From positions 80,246 to 144,245 of the forward strand of contig NZ_BCWX01000008.1 of NCBI RefSeq assembly GCF_001894805.1: a stretch of DNA of 64,000 bases, in the 5' to 3' direction. This stretch comes from Rhodococcus globerulus NBRC 14531. GTDB taxonomy: Bacteria > Actinomycetota > Actinomycetes > Mycobacteriales > Mycobacteriaceae. A model generated the notes under the pieces. That model did not search any database. It saw only the letters and a program-made list of their open reading frames with translations, and was not told where the DNA came from. Shown one piece after another: positions 46,476 to 55,207 of this stretch (the stretch's first letter is position 1; each line of letters starts with the position of its first letter). The position numbers were made by a program, and so were the translations under genes.

Positions 46476-47963
46476 GTGACTCTCTCGTTCAATGGGGTAG
46501 TTCCGAAGTTTTCCAGGATCCGGGCGGGTAAGCGTCCGGGTTCCGACGGCGCGCGCGAAACCGGTTTTGCGCGGCACCGGGAAGGCGTTGCGCGACTTCT
46601 CGCGTCGTATCACGCGATACCCCCCGATGGTTCGGTCCGACTGGCCAAGAAGACCTCCAACCTGTTCCGGGCCCGTGCCAAGTCGTCGACTCCCGGCCTC
46701 GACGTCAGCGGGCTCACCGGTGTGATCGCCGTCGACCCGGTGGCGCGGACGGCAGACGTCGCCGGCATGTGCACGTACGAGGACCTTGTCGACGCAACGC
46801 TTGCGTACGGGCTGGCGCCACTCGTCGTGCCCCAACTCAAGACCATCACGCTCGGTGGCGCCGTCACCGGGTTGGGAATCGAATCCACGTCCTTCCGAAA
46901 CGGATTGCCGCACGAATCCGTTCTGGAGATCGACATCCTCACCGGAAACGGCGAGATCATCACCGCCACACCTGACGGTGAACACGCCGAACTGTTCTTC
47001 GGTTTCCCCAATTCCTACGGCACCCTCGGCTATTCCACGCGGCTCAAGATCAGCCTCGAACCGGTGAAAAAGTATGTAGCCCTGCGCCATCTGCGTTTCG
47101 ATTCACTGAAGACGCTCGAGACCACGATGGACCGCATCGTCACCGACCGGGAGTACGACGGCGTCGCGGTCGATTACCTCGACGGTGTCGTCTTTACCGA
47201 TGCCGAGAGCTACCTCACGCTCGGTGTTCAGACCGACGACGATGGGCCGGTCAGCGACTACACGGGACAGAACATCTTCTACCGTTCGATCCAGCATCCG
47301 TCGCTGGTACATCCAAAACCCGACCGCCTCACCATCCGGGACTACCTGTGGCGCTGGGACACCGACTGGTTCTGGTGCTCGCGGGCCTTCGGAGCCCAGA
47401 ACCCCAAGATCCGGCGCTTGTGGCCCAAGCAGTACCTCCGCAGCAGCTTCTACTGGAAACTGATCGCCCTCGACCACAAGTACGACATCGGCGATCGCCT
47501 CGAAAAGCGCAAGGGAAAGCCCCCACGTGAACGCGTCGTCCAGGACGTCGAGGTGCCCATCGAACGAACCGCGGATTTTGTCTCCTGGTTCCTCGAGGAG
47601 ATCCCGATCGAACCGCTGTGGTTGTGCCCGTTGCGTCTTCGCGAGCCCAGTCCCGCCGGAGCCTCCGCAGCGCGGCCTTGGCCGTTGTACCCCCTCGAAC
47701 CCAAGCGCACCTACGTCAACATCGGATTCTGGTCTTCGGTACCGATCGTTCCCGGTGAGCGCGAGGGAGCAGCAAACAGATTGATCGAGGACAAGGTCGG
47801 CGACTTCGACGGACACAAGTCCCTCTACTCGGACTCCTATTACTCGAAGGAAGACTTCGAGGCGCAGTACTACGGCGGCGACCGCTACCTGCACCTCAAG
47901 GATCGCTACGACCCCAATTCGCGTTTATTGGACCTATTTTCTAAGGCGGTGCAACGGAAATGA
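46476..47963 (+). CDS. FAD-binding oxidoreductase, Rv3719-like
   Basis: A 495-aa FAD_binding_4 (VAO-type) protein: TGVIAVDPVARTADVAGMCTYEDLV, TITLGGAVTGLGIESTSF (FAD pyrophosphate contact) and SVLEIDILTGNGE form the FAD domain, followed by a DWARF1-like C-terminal half. It is translationally coupled (ATGA) to a CFA-synthase-like methyltransferase. In mycobacteria the Rv3719-Rv3720 type pair is linked to methyl-branched fatty acids such as tuberculostearic acid, where the FAD enzyme reduces a methylene group. GTG start. Confidence 0.88.
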   Translation: MTLSFNGVVPKFSRIRAGKRPGSDGARETGFARHREGVARLLASYHAIPPDGSVRLAKKTSNLFRARAKSSTPGLDVSGLTGVIAVDPVARTADVAGMCTYEDLVDATLAYGLAPLVVPQLKTITLGGAVTGLGIESTSFRNGLPHESVLEIDILTGNGEIITATPDGEHAELFFGFPNSYGTLGYSTRLKISLEPVKKYVALRHLRFDSLKTLETTMDRIVTDREYDGVAVDYLDGVVFTDAESYLTLGVQTDDDGPVSDYTGQNIFYRSIQHPSLVHPKPDRLTIRDYLWRWDTDWFWCSRAFGAQNPKIRRLWPKQYLRSSFYWKLIALDHKYDIGDRLEKRKGKPPRERVVQDVEVPIERTADFVSWFLEEIPIEPLWLCPLRLREPSPAGASAARPWPLYPLEPKRTYVNIGFWSSVPIVPGEREGAANRLIEDKVGDFDGHKSLYSDSYYSKEDFEAQYYGGDRYLHLKDRYDPNSRLLDLFSKAVQRK

Positions 47964-49261
47964 CCACGTTCAAGGATTCCAAGAACCAAGAAAAGCTCTC
48001 CATCGCAGAGATTCTCGAGACGCTTTCCGACGGCATGCTGCCGCTTCGATTCACCGCCTACGACGGTAGTGTCGCCGGACCCGAGGATGCCGACTACGGC
48101 CTCCACCTCAAGTCGACCCGCGGAACCACCTATCTTGCAACAGCTCCCGGCGATCTCGGCATGGCACGCGCCTACGTCTCCGGCGACCTCGAAGCCGAGG
48201 GTGTTCATCCCGGCGACCCGTACGAGATCCTCCGCGTCATGGGCGACGAACTACACCTCAAGCGCCCCTCCGCACTGACGCTTGCCAGCATCACCCGCTC
48301 CCTCGGCTGGGATTTGTTGCGTCCCATCGCGCCGCCGCCGCAGGAACACCTTCCCCGCTGGCGCCGCGTCGCAGAAGGACTGCGGCACTCCAAATCTCGT
48401 GACGCCGAAGTCATCCATCACCACTACGACGTCTCCAACACTTTCTACGAGTACGTCCTCGGCCCCTCGATGACCTACACCTGCGCGACCTACGAGAACG
48501 CCGAACAGACTCTCGAGCAGGCACAGGAGAACAAGTACCGCTTGGTGTTCGAGAAGCTCGGACTCCAAGCAGGCGACCGCCTCCTCGACATCGGCTGTGG
48601 TTGGGGTTCGATGGTCCGCTACGCCGCCCGCCGCGGCGTCAAGGTGATCGGTGTGACCCTCTCCCGCGAACAAGCCGACTGGGCACAGAAAGCCATCGAG
48701 GACGAGGGGCTCGCCGACCTCGCCCAGGTTCGTTTCTCCGACTATCGCGACGTTGCCGAATCCGGTTTCGATGCAATCTCTTCCATCGGACTGACCGAAC
48801 ACATCGGCGTCGGGAACTACCCGGCGTACTTCGAATTCCTCAAGGGCAAACTTCGCGAAGGTGGGCGTCTGCTCAACCACTGCATCACCCGACCGGACAA
48901 TCGCAGCAGTGCCAAGGCCGGCGGGTTCATCGACCGGTACGTCTTCCCAGACGGGGAGCTCACCGGTTCCGGCCGCATCATCTCCGAGATCCAGAACGTG
49001 GGACTCGAAGTGCGGCACGAGGAGAACATCCGCGAGCACTACGCCCTGACCCTTGCGGCGTGGTGCCAGAATCTGGTCGACAACTGGGATGTCTGCGTCG
49101 CGGAGGTCGGTGAAGGTACCGCTCGCGTGTGGGGCCTCTACATGGCCGGCTCACGCCTGGGCTTCGAGCGCAATGTCGTTCAGCTGCACCAGGTTCTGGC
49201 CGTCAAACTCGGCGCCAAGGGCGAGGCACATGTGCCGTTGCGCCCGTGGTGGAAGGGGTAG
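47960..49261 (+). CDS. Cyclopropane-fatty-acid-synthase-family methyltransferase, Rv3720-like
   Basis: A 433-aa SAM-dependent lipid methyltransferase. The SAM-binding motif is LLDIGCGWGSMVRYAA, preceded by HHHYDVSNTFYEYVLG and SMTYTCATYE, typical of CFA/mycolic methyltransferases that modify acyl chains of membrane phospholipids. The N-terminal 140 residues are the DUF7884-like lead domain of CFA synthases. Its ATG overlaps the FAD-oxidase stop. Together the two would methylenate and then reduce a phospholipid acyl double bond to a methyl branch; this role is inferred from family and linkage. Confidence 0.88.
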   Translation: MTTFKDSKNQEKLSIAEILETLSDGMLPLRFTAYDGSVAGPEDADYGLHLKSTRGTTYLATAPGDLGMARAYVSGDLEAEGVHPGDPYEILRVMGDELHLKRPSALTLASITRSLGWDLLRPIAPPPQEHLPRWRRVAEGLRHSKSRDAEVIHHHYDVSNTFYEYVLGPSMTYTCATYENAEQTLEQAQENKYRLVFEKLGLQAGDRLLDIGCGWGSMVRYAARRGVKVIGVTLSREQADWAQKAIEDEGLADLAQVRFSDYRDVAESGFDAISSIGLTEHIGVGNYPAYFEFLKGKLREGGRLLNHCITRPDNRSSAKAGGFIDRYVFPDGELTGSGRIISEIQNVGLEVRHEENIREHYALTLAAWCQNLVDNWDVCVAEVGEGTARVWGLYMAGSRLGFERNVVQLHQVLAVKLGAKGEAHVPLRPWWKG

Positions 49262-49300
49262 GGGCCTTCGGCTCCCGTGTGCTTTTCTCTCCCCAGAACT

Positions 49301-49356
49301 GAGCGAACGTACCTTTCAGCGCGTTAGATGCGCCGAAAGGTACGTTCGCTCTTTTC
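49301..49356. terminator. Strong bidirectional terminator
   Basis: A perfect 17-bp stem (GAGCGAACGTACCTTTC 49301-49317 with 49335-49351), itself enclosing a GCGC/GCGC mini-stem, followed by TTTTC. It separates the methyltransferase gene from the convergent fadB gene. Confidence 0.9.
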
Positions 49357-49369
49357 AGGTGGGTCTGAA

Positions 49370-51508
49370 TCAGCCCTTCAGCGACGCCGGCGGCGTGAAC
49401 CGCTCACCGTACTTGGCTGCCAATTCCTCGGCGCGAGCGACAAATCCAGCCTTGCCGCCCTCGTAACCGGTGACGAACTGGCTGACGCCACCCGTCCAGG
49501 CCGGGTAGCCGATACCCATGATGGAGCCGATGTTGGCGTCGGCCGTCGTCATGAGGACACCTTCGTCGAAGCACTTGACGGTCTCGATGGCTTCGATGAA
49601 CAGCATGCGGTCGATGAGATCCTGGAGCGGCGCTTCCGTCGATCCCGACTTGAAGGCATCACGCAGACCCGGCCACAGACCAGTGCGCTTGCCGTCTGCG
49701 TACTCGTAGAATCCGCCGCCGCCGAGACGACCGGTGCGACCACCGTCGACGAGGGTGTTGATGACGTCGCCGGCCGGATCTGCGGGCAATTCCTTGCCTT
49801 CGGCCTTGGCGGCATCCGCGCTTTCCTTGCGGATCTTCTGCATCAGGGTGAGGTTGAGCTCATCCGAAAGCTGCAGCGGCGCAGCCGGGTACCCTGCCTG
49901 CATACCGGCCTGCTCGATGGTGGCCGGCTCGATACCCTCGGCCAGCATGCCGATGGCTTCGTTGATGAAGGTGCCGATGACGCGCGAGGTGAAGAAGCCG
50001 CGCGAGTCGTTGACCACGATCGGCGTCTTTCGGATGGCCTGGACGTAGTCGAATACGCGAGCCAATGCCTCGTCGGACGTCTTCTCACCGCGGATGATCT
50101 CCACCAGCGGCATCTTGTCGACAGGCGAGAAGAAGTGGATGCCGATGAAATCTTCCTGGCGCTTCACACCGGTCGCCAGACCCGTGATGGGAAGCGTCGA
50201 GGTGTTGGAACCCAGTAGCGCGTTGGGCGCAACGATGTCCTCGATCTCCTGGAACACCTTGTGCTTGAGTTCCTGGCTCTCGAAAACTGCCTCGATGACG
50301 AAGTCGACGCCCGCGAAATCGGCGGGGTCAGCCGTCGGGGTGATCTTGGCAAGAAGTGCGTCGGACTTCTCCTGCGTGGTCTTGCCACGCGAAAGTGCCT
50401 TGGCTTCAATACCTTCGGAGTAAGCCTTGCCCTTGTTGGCAGCCTCGATGGTGACGTCCTTGAGGACCACCTCGAAGCCCGCCTTCGCGGACACGTAGGC
50501 AATGCCTGCACCCATCATGCCTGCACCGAGAACGCCGACCTTGGTGATCGGGGTCTTCCCGATACCGGCGGGACGTGAGCCGCCGCCGTTGATGGCCTGC
50601 AGGTCGAAGAAGAACGCCTGGATCATGTTCTTCGCAACACGACCCGTCACAAGGGACGTGAAGTAACGAGCCTCGATGAGCATTGCGTTGTCGATGTCGA
50701 CCTGCGAGCCCTCGACCGCTGCGGCCATGATGGCACGCGGAGCGGGCATGGGAGCACCCTTGAGCTGCTTACGCAGGTTCGCCGGGAACGCCGGAAGGTT
50801 GGCGGCAAAGGCCGGGGTGGACGGAGTTCCACCGGGGATCTTGTAGCCCTTCTTGTCCCAAGGCTGAACGCCGCCTTCGGGATTGGCCTTGATCCATGCC
50901 TTCGCGGCCGGAACCAGTTCCTCGACGGAACCGACAACCTCGTCGACGATGCCAACTTCCTTGGCCTCTACCGGTCCGCGCTGCTGACCCTGCAGGAGCA
51001 GGTTCAGGAGGGCGTTCTGCAGGCCGAGCAGACGGACGGTGCGCACGATGCCGCCGCCGCCGGGGAGCAGTCCGAGAGTGACCTCGGGCAGACCGATCTT
51101 GACGCCCTTGACGTCAGCGGCAATGCGGTAGTGCGTCGCGAGGGCAATTTCGAGGCCGCCGCCGAGCGCTGCACCGTTGATCGCGGAAACCACGGGCTTG
51201 CCGAGGGTCTCGAGGCGACGCAACGCGGCCTTGATGGTTCCGACCTCGGCGAAGATGTCGGGAGCCTGCTCTGGCCCGACCTTGATCATGTTCTTGAGGT
51301 CACCGCCCGCGAAGAACGTCTTCTTGGCCGAAGTGAGGACAACTCCGGTGATGGAGTCCTTCTCCTCGTACAAGCGGTCGACAGTGGCCTGCATCGACGC
51401 CTTGTACAGGTCGTTCATGGTGTTGGCGCCCTGGTTGGGGTCGTCCATGGTGAGCAGGACGATGCCGTCGGAGTCCTGCTCCCAGTTGATCATGTTGTTC
51501 TCGGTCAC
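49370..51508 (-). CDS. fadB: Multifunctional enoyl-CoA hydratase / 3-hydroxyacyl-CoA dehydrogenase FadB
   Basis: The alpha chain of the fatty-acid oxidation complex (712 aa). The N-terminal crotonase domain has FFAGGDLKNM and NGAALGGGLEIALATHYRIA. After a linker come the NAD domain (GVLGAGMMGAGIAYVSAKAG), GSNTSTLPIT and IGIHFFSPVDKMPLVEII with the catalytic His, then two C-terminal 3HCDH helices domains. The GTG at 51508 has AGGAG 10 nt upstream; an ATG at 51493 has none. It follows fadA by 29 bp, as in Rv0859-Rv0860. Confidence 0.95.
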   Translation of the reverse strand: MTENNMINWEQDSDGIVLLTMDDPNQGANTMNDLYKASMQATVDRLYEEKDSITGVVLTSAKKTFFAGGDLKNMIKVGPEQAPDIFAEVGTIKAALRRLETLGKPVVSAINGAALGGGLEIALATHYRIAADVKGVKIGLPEVTLGLLPGGGGIVRTVRLLGLQNALLNLLLQGQQRGPVEAKEVGIVDEVVGSVEELVPAAKAWIKANPEGGVQPWDKKGYKIPGGTPSTPAFAANLPAFPANLRKQLKGAPMPAPRAIMAAAVEGSQVDIDNAMLIEARYFTSLVTGRVAKNMIQAFFFDLQAINGGGSRPAGIGKTPITKVGVLGAGMMGAGIAYVSAKAGFEVVLKDVTIEAANKGKAYSEGIEAKALSRGKTTQEKSDALLAKITPTADPADFAGVDFVIEAVFESQELKHKVFQEIEDIVAPNALLGSNTSTLPITGLATGVKRQEDFIGIHFFSPVDKMPLVEIIRGEKTSDEALARVFDYVQAIRKTPIVVNDSRGFFTSRVIGTFINEAIGMLAEGIEPATIEQAGMQAGYPAAPLQLSDELNLTLMQKIRKESADAAKAEGKELPADPAGDVINTLVDGGRTGRLGGGGFYEYADGKRTGLWPGLRDAFKSGSTEAPLQDLIDRMLFIEAIETVKCFDEGVLMTTADANIGSIMGIGYPAWTGGVSQFVTGYEGGKAGFVARAEELAAKYGERFTPPASLKG

Positions 51509-51537
51509 GCTGATTCGTCTCCTGTAGTCCGGTCGCG

Positions 51538-52752
51538 TCAGACGCGCTCGATGATGGTGGCAACGCCCATACCGCCGCCGATGCACAGCGTGACGAGAGC
51601 ACGCTTGCCACCGCGACGCTCGAGTTCGTCGACCATCGTGCCGAGAATCATTGCGCCAGTGGCGCCGAGCGGGTGTCCCATGGCGATTGCGCCACCGTTG
51701 ACGTTGAGCTTCTCGTCCGGAATGTTGAGGTCCTTCTGGAACTTCAGGACGACGGAGGCAAAAGCCTCGTTGATCTCGAACAGGTCGATGTCGTCAACCG
51801 TCAGGCCGGCCGCAGCCAGAACCTTCTTGGTTGCCGGCGTCGGGCCGGTGAGCATGATCGTGGAATCGGCACCGCTGGTCGCCGTCGCGACGACGCGGGC
51901 ACGCGGGGTCAAATTCATTGCCTGACCGGCACTCTCGGAGCCCACGAGCACCAGTGCGGCGCCGTCGACGATTCCCGAGCTGTTACCACCGTGGTGAACG
52001 TGGTTGATCTTCTCGACCCAGTGGTACTTCTGGAGCGCTACCGCGTCGAAGCCGCCGACCTCACCGACGACACTGAACGCGGGTGCAAGTCCGGCAAGGT
52101 TTGCCGCCGTGGTGCCCGGACGCATGTGCTCGTCGTTGTCGAGAACGGTGATGCCGTTGATGTCCTTGACCGGGACAACGGACTTGGCAAAGTATCCGCC
52201 GGTCCAAGCCTTCGCGGCCAGATCCTGCGAGCGGACGGCGTACGCGTCGACATCGTCACGCGAGAAACCCTCGATGGTGGCGATGAGGTCTGCGCCGACG
52301 CCCTGCGGAACGAAGTAGTTGTCGTAGTTGGTGGCCGGGTCCAGTGCCCACGGTCCGCCGTCCGAGCCCATCGGGACCCTCGACATGGACTCGACGCCAC
52401 CGGCGATCACGAGCTCGTCCCAACCGGAGCGAACCTTCTGGGCTGCCATGTTCACGGCTTCCAAACCGGACGCACAGAAGCGGTTGATCTGCACGCCACC
52501 GACGGTGTCAGGAAGCTTCGCGTCGTTGACAGCGATGCGCGCCATGTCGGCACCCTGATCGCCCACCGGCCCGACGATCCCGAGGATGAGATCGGAGATC
52601 CGGTCTTCGTCGAGATCGGGGAAGCGCACGCGCAGTTCCTGGATCAGACCCGTGACCAGCGAAATCGGCTTGACCGAGTGCAAAGACCCTGTCTTCTTGC
52701 CGCGGCCTCGCGGGGTACGGATGGCTTCATAAATGAATGCCTCTGTGGTCAC
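51538..52752 (-). CDS. fadA: 3-ketoacyl-CoA thiolase FadA
   Basis: Thiolytic last step of beta-oxidation and partner of FadB. The 404-aa protein has the nucleophile Cys93 ([10 protein letters not shown]), [14 protein letters not shown] and the intact C-terminal LCIGGGMG with the second catalytic Cys. GTG 52752 with an upstream AAGGAA site is chosen; the longer frame would run through the promoter. A KstR-like box lies about 70 bp upstream. Confidence 0.95.
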   Translation of the reverse strand: MTTEAFIYEAIRTPRGRGKKTGSLHSVKPISLVTGLIQELRVRFPDLDEDRISDLILGIVGPVGDQGADMARIAVNDAKLPDTVGGVQINRFCASGLEAVNMAAQKVRSGWDELVIAGGVESMSRVPMGSDGGPWALDPATNYDNYFVPQGVGADLIATIEGFSRDDVDAYAVRSQDLAAKAWTGGYFAKSVVPVKDINGITVLDNDEHMRPGTTAANLAGLAPAFSVVGEVGGFDAVALQKYHWVEKINHVHHGGNSSGIVDGAALVLVGSESAGQAMNLTPRARVVATATSGADSTIMLTGPTPATKKVLAAAGLTVDDIDLFEINEAFASVVLKFQKDLNIPDEKLNVNGGAIAMGHPLGATGAMILGTMVDELERRGGKRALVTLCIGGGMGVATIIERV

Positions 52753-52818
52753 TGTGAGGTGTTCCTTCCGTCTAATTCGTCGAACCGGCCTGCAGTCAGA
52801 CCTCCGGTCCACCCACTG

Positions 52819-52832
52819 TAGAACGTGTTCCA
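52819..52832. promoter_or_regulatory. KstR-like box upstream of fadAB
   Basis: TAGAACGTGTTCCA fits the KstR consensus TnnAACnnGTTnnA at all fixed positions and contains the palindrome GAACGTGTTC (52821-52830). It is placed 67-80 bp upstream of the fadA start, where a TetR-type repressor could act. Related lipid regulators have similar boxes, so the protein binding here is not certain. Confidence 0.5.
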
Positions 52833-52893
52833 AATTATTGGGAAGGACCAAAGCGATCGTGCTTGATGACCGAGAGGATCAGACGGGCCGCAC

Positions 52894-55044
52894 CTACTCG
52901 AGCTTGCGTGCTCCCAGGACGTCCTTGAGCAGTTCCTTTGCCACTTCCTCCGGGTCGCGACGGGTTGTCGGATCGGCAGGTTGCGCAGCCTCCGCGAACA
53001 TCTGCTTTTCTTCTTCCGGCGTTGCCGCGGCAGGTGTCGCTTCGTAGTCGACCTCGGGGGCCGGTCCAGGGTCGTCCGGGTAATCCGGAGCCTCGGGCGG
53101 CGGAATGTCGTCGGAACCGCGATCTGCGCCCTGCGGCCGCGATGTCGACGCAGGAGCCTTGGCCGCCCGCTCCTGACTTGGCCGCGAGAACCGTGGCGCT
53201 GCCGCCGGGCGCGCCGGAGCCTCGGCCGCCTTGGCTGCCGGACCCGAACCGGCCGGGACAACCGGTGCACCCTCCTGGTATTCCACTTGCCAAGTGCCAC
53301 CGAACATTTCGGAAAGCACTTCACAGATGACCGCCGCATTGTGCGGCGAGGTGACACGCGCACCGAGCACCGGAGTGACATGCGCAATCACCAACACATG
53401 GCCACGCACATCGTGAACCGTCGCGGCCGACAGCATGGCCGGCAGGACCTTGTTTCGCTCACCCACCTTGTTGCGCAACGTATTCCACGACTCGCGGAGT
53501 GTTTCGACGGTCGGGCCTGCCGAAGCTGGGGCAGCGACCGGAACCTCTTCCGCAACCGGAGTGGGCTCGGGTTCCGGTTCGGCAACCGGCGCGGGCTCGA
53601 CAACGGGCTCAGGCGCAGGTTCGGGTGCAGCCTCAACTACCGGAGCAGGTTCGGGCTCAACAATCGACTCAGGCGCAGGTACAACCTCGACAACCGGCGC
53701 AGGCGCGGGTTCCGGCGCGGCCTCGACTACAGGCGCGGGCGGCACAACCTCCGGCTCTGCTTTGCGCTGCGACGGACGCTGGAACTTGGACTCCACTGGG
53801 GGCTCTGGGGACGGCGTCGGCGCAGCATGCACTGGCGGCGGAGCCGTACTCGAAGCAGCAACAGCGGACCCTACCGGCGCGAAACCTGCTGCCGGGATAC
53901 CTCTTTCGACCTTTTCCAACCGCTGAAGCAGAGCCGATTCGGAATCCGACGCCGATGGCAGCAGCATCCTCGCGCACATCACTTCGAGCAACAGACGAGG
54001 GGCGGTGGCGCCGCGCATCTCACCCAGCCCGGCGTGGACGGTCTCGGCAAAACGCGTCAGGGTGGCCGGTCCGACGTTCTGAATCTGTTCACGCATGGTG
54101 ACCAGTTCAGCTTCGGGTGCGTCGACCAATCCTGTTTCGGCAGCGTCGGGAACTGCTTGCATCAGGATGAGATCGCGGAGGCGTTCCAGAAGGTCGAGTG
54201 CAAATCTACGGGGATCGTGGCCGGCGTCCATGACACGTTCGACGGTTCCGAACAGCGCGGCACCGTTACCGGCGGACAGTGCGTCCACGGCCTCGTCGAT
54301 GAGGGCCACGTCGGTAACGCCGAGAAGTGAGAGAGCCCGCGGGTAGGTGACGCCTTCGTCGCCGGCTCCGGCCAGGAGCTGATCGAGAACGCTGAGGGAG
54401 TCACGCGGCGATCCGCCACCGGCCTTGATGACCAATGGGTACACCGCCGGCTCGACAGCGACGTTCTCTTGCGCACACACGTTCTCGAGGAGCCCGCGCA
54501 TCGTGGACGGCGCGAGAAGCCGGAACGGATAGTGGTGCGTACGCGACCGAATGGTCGGAAGGACCTTTTCAGGTTCCGTGGTCGCGAAGACGAAGATGAG
54601 ATGCTCGGGCGGCTCTTCCACGATCTTGAGGAGTGCATTGAAACCCGCCGCCGTGACCATGTGGGCCTCGTCGATGATGAAGATGCGGTAGTTCGACTCG
54701 GCCGGCGCGTAGAAGGCTTTGTCGCGAAGCTCACGGGTGTCGTCGACACCACCGTGACTCGCGGCGTCGAGTTCGGTGACATCGACGTTGCCGGAACCGC
54801 CAGGACCGAGCGCGATACAGGAGTTGCACACTCCACACGGCGTCGACGTCGGGCCTTCCTTGCAGTTCAGTGAGCGCGCCAGAATACGAGCTGACGACGT
54901 CTTTCCGCAGCCACGAGGGCCGGAGAACAGATAGGCATGGTTGATACGCCCTGCGTCGAGGGCGGTGCTCAGTGGTGCGGTGACATGTTCCTGCCCCACC
55001 ACCTCGGCGAAGGACGCCGGTCGATACTTCCGGTACAGGGCCAC
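52894..55044 (-). CDS. dnaX: DNA polymerase III subunit gamma/tau
   Basis: The clamp-loader ATPase (716 aa). Motifs: Walker A GPRGCGKTSSARILA, the Cys4 zinc module (LNCKEGPTSTPCGVCNSC), Walker B IIDEAHMVTAAGFNALLK, sensor EPPEHLIFVFATTE and the TIRSRTHHY Arg region. A Pro/Glu/Val/Ala-rich repeat linker follows, then the tau C-terminal region. GTG 55044 is chosen because the protein then begins MALYRKYRP as in homologues; TTG 55050 adds only two residues. It is divergent from amtB. Confidence 0.96.
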   Translation of the reverse strand: MALYRKYRPASFAEVVGQEHVTAPLSTALDAGRINHAYLFSGPRGCGKTSSARILARSLNCKEGPTSTPCGVCNSCIALGPGGSGNVDVTELDAASHGGVDDTRELRDKAFYAPAESNYRIFIIDEAHMVTAAGFNALLKIVEEPPEHLIFVFATTEPEKVLPTIRSRTHHYPFRLLAPSTMRGLLENVCAQENVAVEPAVYPLVIKAGGGSPRDSLSVLDQLLAGAGDEGVTYPRALSLLGVTDVALIDEAVDALSAGNGAALFGTVERVMDAGHDPRRFALDLLERLRDLILMQAVPDAAETGLVDAPEAELVTMREQIQNVGPATLTRFAETVHAGLGEMRGATAPRLLLEVMCARMLLPSASDSESALLQRLEKVERGIPAAGFAPVGSAVAASSTAPPPVHAAPTPSPEPPVESKFQRPSQRKAEPEVVPPAPVVEAAPEPAPAPVVEVVPAPESIVEPEPAPVVEAAPEPAPEPVVEPAPVAEPEPEPTPVAEEVPVAAPASAGPTVETLRESWNTLRNKVGERNKVLPAMLSAATVHDVRGHVLVIAHVTPVLGARVTSPHNAAVICEVLSEMFGGTWQVEYQEGAPVVPAGSGPAAKAAEAPARPAAAPRFSRPSQERAAKAPASTSRPQGADRGSDDIPPPEAPDYPDDPGPAPEVDYEATPAAATPEEEKQMFAEAAQPADPTTRRDPEEVAKELLKDVLGARKLE
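53560..53755. repeat. Degenerate repeat in dnaX encoding a Pro-Glu-Ala-Val linker
   Basis: About 200 bp of imperfect short tandem units encode runs such as PAPVVEAAPEPAPEPVVEPA, a flexible linker between the ATPase and tau domains. Repeat number in such linkers usually varies between strains. Confidence 0.75.
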
Positions 55045-55172
55045 GCGCAAAGACTACCGGCGAGGTACGACAGCTCGCCCGGTGCGGGTGCAACGCCCAG
55101 ACGGATACGAAACATGTTCGCAACATGGTCGCAGCGCAGTGGAAACCACACGCACCCATCGTGGATGCCGAG

Positions 55173-55192
55173 CATGCGGACAGGTCCGCATG
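55173..55192. promoter_or_regulatory. Inverted repeat next to the amtB ribosome site
   Basis: CATGCGGAC and GTCCGCATG form a perfect 9-bp dyad with a 2-nt centre, immediately before the GGGAGGAG ribosome site of amtB (GTG 55208). It could be an operator for a nitrogen regulator or an mRNA hairpin. It does not match the AmtR or GlnR consensus that I know. Confidence 0.45.
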
Positions 55193-55207
55193 TGGGAGGA
55201 GAAAACT

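Noticed and set aside
55045..55207. Possible SRP RNA (ffs), which lies near dnaX in mycobacteria.
   Set aside because: Neither strand contains the conserved GGAAG...AGCAG apical loop; only a short dyad is present.
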